Assembly: GCF_900110605.1 (NCBI RefSeq)
Contig: NZ_FOFI01000004.1
Span: forward strand, 124,001 to 188,000
Direction of reading: 5' to 3'
DNA: 64,000 bases
From: Epilithonimonas lactis
GTDB lineage: Bacteria > Bacteroidota > Bacteroidia > Flavobacteriales > Weeksellaceae
Shown here: positions 59,095-64,000 of the stretch, one piece after another
Layout: every line of letters begins with the position of its first letter
How positions within the stretch are numbered: the first letter of the stretch is position 1
The notes under the pieces: generated by a model
The model's input: only the letters and a program-made list of their open reading frames with translations
The model's database searches: none
Told to the model about the DNA's origin: nothing
Made by a program: the position numbers and the translations under genes

Positions 59095-61953
59095 ATGAAT
59101 ACACAACAATTCGTAAATCGCCACATCAGCCTTAATGAGTCTGATAAAGCGGAAATGCTAAAGAAAGTAGGAGCAGCGAGTATTGAAGAACTGATCTCAC
59201 AAACCATTCCGGATGCCATCAGACTGGAGAAAGATCTGGACATCTCGGAGCCACTTTCCGAGTATGAGATGCTTTTACATTCCAAAGAGTTGGCATCTAA
59301 AAACCTGAATTTCGACAACTATATCGGTTTTGGATACCACAATACCATTTTGCCTTCTCCGATCCAGAGAAATATCCTGGAGAATCCGAGCTGGTACACG
59401 GCTTACACGCCTTACCAGGCTGAGATCGCACAGGGGAGATTAGAAGCTTTGCTTAATTTTCAGACTGTAGTTTCCGATCTGACTGGTTTTCCTTTGGCAA
59501 ATGCCTCTCTTCTTGACGAATCTACCGCTGCTGCAGAAGCAATGCATATGTTCTTCAACAACAGAACGAAAGATCAAAAGAAAGCCAATGCAACTAAGTT
59601 TTTTATCTCAGATCTAGTTCTTCCACAAACAGTTTCTGTTCTTAAAACAAAAGCGGAAGGTCTTGGTATTGATATCATTGTAGGCAATCACAGCAACCAT
59701 CAGTTCAATGATTCTTACTATGGTGTTTTACTGCAATATCCAGGGAAAAACGGAATTGTTTTAGACTATACAGAAAATATCACTTACTATAAAGAATTCA
59801 ATCTTCAGGTAGTTGTTGCTTGTGATCCAATGGCTTTGGTAAAGCTAAAATCTCCGGCTGATATGGGCGCAGATTGTGCGGTTGGAACTTCCCAAAGATT
59901 TGGGATTCCGATGGGTTATGGTGGTCCTCACGCCGCTTTCTTCACTTGTAAAGAAGATTATAAAAGAGATATTCCAGGAAGGATCATTGGGGTTTCTCAG
60001 GATATGTACGGTAAACGTGCGTTGAGAATGGCGCTTCAAACCAGAGAGCAGCACATCAAGAGAGAAAGAGCAACTTCCAACATCTGTACAGCTCAAGTGC
60101 TTCTTGCAGTGATGGCTGGTATGTATGCTGTTTATCACGGACCTAAAGGTTTGAATTTTATTGCTGACCAGATCCATTATAAAACCAATGCTTTGGGCGA
60201 TGCGCTGAAAGTTTTAGGTTATGATATTGTTGACGAGCCAGTTTTTGATACTGTTAAATTCAGATTGCACGAGGAAGAAAAATCATCTTTGAGAATGAAA
60301 ATGAGAGACCAGAAGATCAATCTTAATTATTTCTCTCAAGGCATCATTAGTATTTCCATCAATGAAACAACGACAGTTGACAAACTAAACCATTTGATCG
60401 AAGCTTTTGCTCAGTTCAAAGGGAAACAAGGTTACAAAGTAACTTTGAAAGAAGAATATTCTATCCCAGCTGAATTGTTGAGAGAAGATAAAATTCTTGA
60501 AGAAGAAGTCTTCAACAAATACCATACTGAAACAGAGTTGATGCGTTACATCAAACGTCTGGAAAGAAAAGATCTTTCATTGACGCATTCGATGATCTCG
60601 CTTGGTTCTTGTACAATGAAACTGAACGCAGCCACTCAAATGATCCCATTATCTTGGGGAGAATGGGGAAGTGTTCACCCATTTGTACCAACAGATCAGG
60701 CTGGCGGATATCAGGAAATGATCAAAGAATTGGAGAAAGACCTGGCTGAGATCACTGGTTTCGCAGGAACTTCTCTTCAACCAAATTCTGGTGCGCAAGG
60801 CGAGTATGCTGGACTAATGGTCATCAGAGAATATCATAAAAACAGAGGCGAAGGTCACAGAAATATCGTTCTCATTCCTCAGTCTGCACACGGAACCAAT
60901 CCGGCTTCCGCAGCGATGGCAGGAATGAAAATTGTGGTTGTTAAAAATCTTGAAAATGGAGAGATCGATTTTGAAGATTTCAAAGCGAAAACGGAATTGC
61001 ATTCTGAGAATTTATCTTGCATCATGATCACTTATCCGTCCACTTACGGATTCTTCGATGCGAATATCAAAGAAATTACAAAACTGACGCACGAGCACGG
61101 TGGACAAGTCTACATGGATGGCGCGAATATGAATGCACAGGTTGGATTTACAAGTCCTGGAAATATCGGGGCAGACGTTTGTCACCTGAATCTTCACAAA
61201 ACTTTCGCAATTCCTCACGGTGGAGGTGGACCTGGTGTTGGCCCGATCTGTGTGGCGGAGCATTTGGTTCCATTCTTACCTACCAATGCGAACATCTCGA
61301 TCGTTGGAAAAGAAGCTATTGAAGGGATCTCTGCAGCACCTTACGGTTCTGGATTGATCTTGAATATCTCTTATGCTTATATCAAAATGTTGGGAACTTC
61401 AGGTTTGAAAAAAGCAACCGAACATGCAATCCTTAATGCTAACTATTTAAAAGAAATCTTAGCTGAGCATTTTCCGATCCTTTATGCAAATGACAAAGGC
61501 AGAGTAGCACACGAGTGTATCGTGGACTTCCGTCAGTTCAAATCTTTGGGAATTGAAGTGGCTGATATCGCGAAACGTTTGATGGATTATGGTTTCCACG
61601 CGCCAACAGTGAGTTTCCCTGTAGCAGGAACATTGATGATAGAACCAACCGAGTCTGAAAACAAAGATGAGATCGATAGATTTGCAGAAGCATTGATCAA
61701 CATCAAAAAAGAAATTGATGAGATTGCAAATGGCGACGCAGACAGAGAAAACAATGTCTTGAAAAATGCGCCTCACACCGAGCAATTGGTGATTTCAGAT
61801 TCTTGGGACAAACCTTACGGCAGAGAGAAGGCAGCTTATCCATTAGAATGGGTGAGAACGCATAAATTCTTTGCTACGGTTGCCAGAATCGATGAAGCGT
61901 ATGGTGACAGAAACTTGATTTGTACTTGTGAGCCGATTGAAGCTTATATGTAA
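59095..61953 (+). CDS. gcvP: Glycine dehydrogenase (decarboxylating), glycine cleavage P protein
   Basis: A 952-residue single-chain PLP enzyme that decarboxylates glycine and transfers the aminomethyl group to GcvH. The N-terminal half carries the pseudo-P1 domain (YTAYTPYQAEIAQGRLEALLNFQT); the C-terminal half has the PLP lysine in HLNLHKTFAIPHGGGGPG (Lys702). gcvT and gcvH are not nearby, which is common in Bacteroidota. No glycine riboswitch is seen in the 134-nt upstream gap. Confidence 0.97.
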   Translation: MNTQQFVNRHISLNESDKAEMLKKVGAASIEELISQTIPDAIRLEKDLDISEPLSEYEMLLHSKELASKNLNFDNYIGFGYHNTILPSPIQRNILENPSWYTAYTPYQAEIAQGRLEALLNFQTVVSDLTGFPLANASLLDESTAAAEAMHMFFNNRTKDQKKANATKFFISDLVLPQTVSVLKTKAEGLGIDIIVGNHSNHQFNDSYYGVLLQYPGKNGIVLDYTENITYYKEFNLQVVVACDPMALVKLKSPADMGADCAVGTSQRFGIPMGYGGPHAAFFTCKEDYKRDIPGRIIGVSQDMYGKRALRMALQTREQHIKRERATSNICTAQVLLAVMAGMYAVYHGPKGLNFIADQIHYKTNALGDALKVLGYDIVDEPVFDTVKFRLHEEEKSSLRMKMRDQKINLNYFSQGIISISINETTTVDKLNHLIEAFAQFKGKQGYKVTLKEEYSIPAELLREDKILEEEVFNKYHTETELMRYIKRLERKDLSLTHSMISLGSCTMKLNAATQMIPLSWGEWGSVHPFVPTDQAGGYQEMIKELEKDLAEITGFAGTSLQPNSGAQGEYAGLMVIREYHKNRGEGHRNIVLIPQSAHGTNPASAAMAGMKIVVVKNLENGEIDFEDFKAKTELHSENLSCIMITYPSTYGFFDANIKEITKLTHEHGGQVYMDGANMNAQVGFTSPGNIGADVCHLNLHKTFAIPHGGGGPGVGPICVAEHLVPFLPTNANISIVGKEAIEGISAAPYGSGLILNISYAYIKMLGTSGLKKATEHAILNANYLKEILAEHFPILYANDKGRVAHECIVDFRQFKSLGIEVADIAKRLMDYGFHAPTVSFPVAGTLMIEPTESENKDEIDRFAEALINIKKEIDEIANGDADRENNVLKNAPHTEQLVISDSWDKPYGREKAAYPLEWVRTHKFFATVARIDEAYGDRNLICTCEPIEAYM

Positions 61954-62279
61954 TAATAGAAATTAGACTTTAGGTATTAGAACTTAGATTTTTACTTTAA
62001 AGTTTGTTTTTGGAATTGAATAAAAAACCTCTCAAATAATTGAGAGGTTTTTTTTATGTTTTATTTTAATCCATCTAACAGATTAATTCCGTGGTAGTTT
62101 AACCTATAAAAACATCAAATGTTATGTTTTGAATAATTATAAATAATAAGGTTTTATTTTTATTGGTATGGTAATTGGATAAGGGAATGCGCATCACCTA
62201 ATGAAAGGATGTTCAGGGTGATTGGTGTAATTAATCTAATTATACTTTTAATAAGTAAAACAATTTAAAATTATATTTT
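61954..62279. other. Intergenic region between gcvP and the OmpA-family gene
   Basis: 326 nt. It contains the gcvP terminator (62022-62055) and a probable leader of the OmpA-family gene. A GC-richer patch at about 62180-62225 can form ATCACC/GGTGAT with an 18-nt loop. A possible -7-like box TATACTTT lies at 62241-62248. No ORF of note was seen. Confidence 0.5.
62022..62055 (+). terminator. Terminator after gcvP
   Basis: Perfect stem AAAAAACCTCTCAA/TTGAGAGGTTTTTT, 4-nt loop, then T run. The same core stem occurs at 63767-63798. Confidence 0.9.
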
Positions 62280-63701
62280 ATGAAATCAAAATTAGCTATT
62301 TTGTCGTTGGCCTTGGCATGCCCGGCAGTGATGTTCTCGCAAGAAATGATGCAGACAACTTCAACGACTGAAACAACTCCTGTAGTAACAAAAGACGTCT
62401 CTCCAAGATTCAACAGCTGGTCTGTTTCCTTTGGTGGTGGTGTTCCATTGATGCAAAACGCCGACCTGAAGTCTATCAGCAATGGTAATACACTTGTTGG
62501 TTACTCTGCTTACTTCAGTATTGATAAAGCTCTTTCTCACTCTTTCGGATTGAAATTACAATACGACCGTGGTGAAACAAGACAAGGTTATTTCAATACA
62601 AAGGATGCAGCGCCAGCAAATGCAGCAGCAAACTTGCAAGTAGGTGGAAGAACTCAATATGATGCGATCTCATTATTGGGAGACATCAATTTGTCCAACC
62701 TGTTGAGAAGAGTAGATAGCGATGCAGATTACAGATGGGCGATCCACGGATACGCAGGTGTAGGAGTTTTAGCTTACAGAGCTTATCAAAAAGACGAATT
62801 CAGCCAAAGATTGATGACTGAAATTAAACCATTCAAATTCAATTCATTGTTCGGACAGGCTGGTGCAGGTTTGAAATACAAGATCAGCAATAGAGTAGAT
62901 ATCGAAGGTAGACTAATGTACGTCTTGACCGGAGATGATGCCTTTGATGGTGGCGGAACTGACCAGTACAGCGCAGTGAACAGAATCAGTGCTAAGAATT
63001 CTGATAATTTCTTCAACGGAACATTGGGTCTTACAGTACATTTAGGTAAACACAGTTCTAGCTTGATGTGGCATGATCCATTGGAAGAGGCTTACACCAA
63101 GATCGATGAATTGGAGACGAAAGTTGACAATATCCAATTGTGTAAAAGCGGAGATGCTGACAATGATGGCGTTTGCGACGACTGGGACAGACAGCTTGAT
63201 ACACCAGCAGGTGCGAGAGTTGACGGTGCAGGTGTAGCTTTGGACGTAGATATGGACGGCGTGATCGACCTAAACGATAAATGTGTGACTGTTCCAGGAC
63301 CAGTTGAAAACAACGGATGTCCAGTGACAAACACAGGTGGCGTTTCAACTGACGAAACTGCTGTAGCTGGTGTAGAATTCGATCTTAACTCAGATAGAAT
63401 CTTGCCAAGCAACACACCAATTCTAAACAATGCAGTAAACTATATCAACTCTACTAATGGTTCTTACACAATTGTAGGTGCTACCGATGCTAGAGGGACA
63501 GAGAGTTACAACCAGGCTCTATCAGAAAGAAGAGCAGGGAACGTAAAACAATATTTGATCACAAACGGTGCAAATGCTTCCAAATTGGATGTACAAGGAA
63601 ACGGTAAAATGGACCTTAAATATCCAGAATGTGATCCAGCATCAAAATGTCCTGAATGGAAAAACAAAGCAAATAGAAGAGTGTATTTTAAAGCAAAATA
63701 A
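62280..63701 (+). CDS. OmpA-family outer membrane protein
   Basis: A 473-residue protein with a signal peptide (MKSKLAILSLALACPAVMFSQ), an N-terminal beta-barrel (about 40-275), a short hinge with thrombospondin type-3-like calcium repeats (SGDADNDGVCDDWD and DVDMDGVIDLNDKC, about 293-345), and a C-terminal OmpA domain (about 365-473) with GATDARGTESYNQALSERRAGNVKQYL, which should bind peptidoglycan. It links outer membrane and cell wall. Likely an abundant porin-like or structural protein. Strong terminator downstream. Confidence 0.95.
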   Translation: MKSKLAILSLALACPAVMFSQEMMQTTSTTETTPVVTKDVSPRFNSWSVSFGGGVPLMQNADLKSISNGNTLVGYSAYFSIDKALSHSFGLKLQYDRGETRQGYFNTKDAAPANAAANLQVGGRTQYDAISLLGDINLSNLLRRVDSDADYRWAIHGYAGVGVLAYRAYQKDEFSQRLMTEIKPFKFNSLFGQAGAGLKYKISNRVDIEGRLMYVLTGDDAFDGGGTDQYSAVNRISAKNSDNFFNGTLGLTVHLGKHSSSLMWHDPLEEAYTKIDELETKVDNIQLCKSGDADNDGVCDDWDRQLDTPAGARVDGAGVALDVDMDGVIDLNDKCVTVPGPVENNGCPVTNTGGVSTDETAVAGVEFDLNSDRILPSNTPILNNAVNYINSTNGSYTIVGATDARGTESYNQALSERRAGNVKQYLITNGANASKLDVQGNGKMDLKYPECDPASKCPEWKNKANRRVYFKAK

Positions 63702-63722
63702 ATTTTACAATTCTAATTCGGA

Positions 63723-63749
63723 GGCTGCCACTTGTGGCAGTCTTTTTTT
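63723..63749 (+). terminator. Terminator after the OmpA-family gene
   Basis: Stem GGCTGCCAC/GTGGCAGTC with a tight TT loop, then T7, about 22 nt after the stop. Confidence 0.88.
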
Positions 63750-63766
63750 GATTGAATGATTGATAA

Positions 63767-63798
63767 ACAAAACCTCTCAAGTGATTGAGAGGTTTTGT
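63767..63798 (-). terminator. Terminator of the minus-strand gene at the window end
   Basis: Perfect 14-bp inverted repeat ACAAAACCTCTCAA/TTGAGAGGTTTTGT, 4-nt loop, 10 nt after the stop codon of the truncated gene. Confidence 0.8.
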
Positions 63799-63808
63799 TA
63801 TTAAGTTT

Positions 63809-64000
63809 TTACAACGGTGCTGGAGGCGGAACATCCGGCAATCCGCTTGGGGTATCATAGATGATGTAGTCGTTGTACTTGGCTTCATCCGTTTCGTAGA
63901 AGATATCCTGGCCTATGCCTGCATACTTTATGATCAATTGATAGAGGTTGTTCAATGCTTCGATTCGGTCTTCTGTGGCAACATCCCGGTCGGAGATTGC
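63809..64000 (-). CDS. C-terminal part of an unidentified protein, 5' truncated by the window
   Basis: An open frame of 63 codons plus stop runs off the end of the window. It encodes DRIEALNNLYQLIIKYAGIG, DIFYETDEAKYNDYIIYD and a Pro-rich end (LPDVPPPAPL). A terminator directly follows, supporting it as a real 3' end. No family recognised. Confidence 0.6.
   Translation of the reverse strand, partial: AISDRDVATEDRIEALNNLYQLIIKYAGIGQDIFYETDEAKYNDYIIYDTPSGLPDVPPPAPL

Overview
The window looks like a chromosome segment of a flavobacterium (Bacteroidota, Flavobacteriia), most likely from the Chryseobacterium/Epilithonimonas branch of Weeksellaceae. The supporting signs are an AT-rich sequence, three secreted proteins with Type A sorting domains of the type IX secretion system (T9SS), promoters of the Bacteroidota kind (TTG, about 19 nt, then TAnnTTTG), almost no Shine-Dalgarno sequences, and families typical of the group (DUF349, DUF5686, BatD, long urocanase). 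The genus is inferred. I see no rRNA, tRNA, CRISPR array, transposase gene or prophage module.

Layout. 0-5.5 kb: a truncated DUF349 gene, a secreted endonuclease I-type nuclease, and the purine pair purC-purF. 5.5-11 kb: a phosphatase lipoprotein, a tight operon of three related secreted proteins (6.7-9.15 kb), and a secreted protein of the peptide-N-glycosidase F family. 11-19 kb: an SPFH protein, an AAA protein with degenerate ATPase motifs, an ABC exporter pair, a BatC-like/BatD pair, and MarC. 19-24 kb: two tandem long-chain acyl-CoA synthetases and a divergent acyl-CoA dehydrogenase, i.e. fatty-acid activation and beta-oxidation. 24-27.6 kb: a membrane XRE regulator, a serine hydrolase, and an Rrf2 regulator/NAD(P)-binding protein pair with a shared operator. 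27.7-30.7 kb: urocanate hydratase between two small membrane-protein genes. 30.7-31.3 kb: a DUF559 endonuclease gene framed by repeat modules. 31.4-36.4 kb: thioesterase, hydroxyacid dehydrogenase, DedA protein, RarA and a DUF2975/HTH module. 36.6-42.7 kb: a fourth member of the secreted family, a T9SS subtilase, two sugar-nucleotide genes (DegT aminotransferase, galE), a reductase and idi. 42.7-43.9 kb: a repeat-rich gap, then rsmA. 44-50 kb: two lactonase-type beta-propellers and a DUF5686 outer-membrane protein. 50-59 kb: ung, small envelope proteins, MscS, pdxJ, two alpha/beta hydrolases, an epimerase and a third acyl-CoA synthetase. 59-64 kb: gcvP, an OmpA-family protein and a truncated gene.

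Most of the window is ordinary housekeeping. The parts that merit attention are: (1) the DUF559 gene bracketed by two direct copies of a 54-56 bp hairpin module (30.72-31.34 kb); (2) a dispersed imperfect palindrome present four times between genes, with compensatory base changes that suggest a folded RNA or a miniature mobile element; (3) the three-gene operon of secreted proteins that share an N-terminal motif and a conserved cysteine pair, with a fourth relative 27 kb away that lacks the pair; (4) an AAA protein whose Walker A and Walker B motifs are both altered; (5) matching TGTAA-N9-TTACA operators at the Rrf2 regulator and its neighbour; (6) several genes whose promoter lies so close to the start codon that their mRNAs should be almost leaderless. 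All family assignments are by eye from the translated sequence; no search was run.
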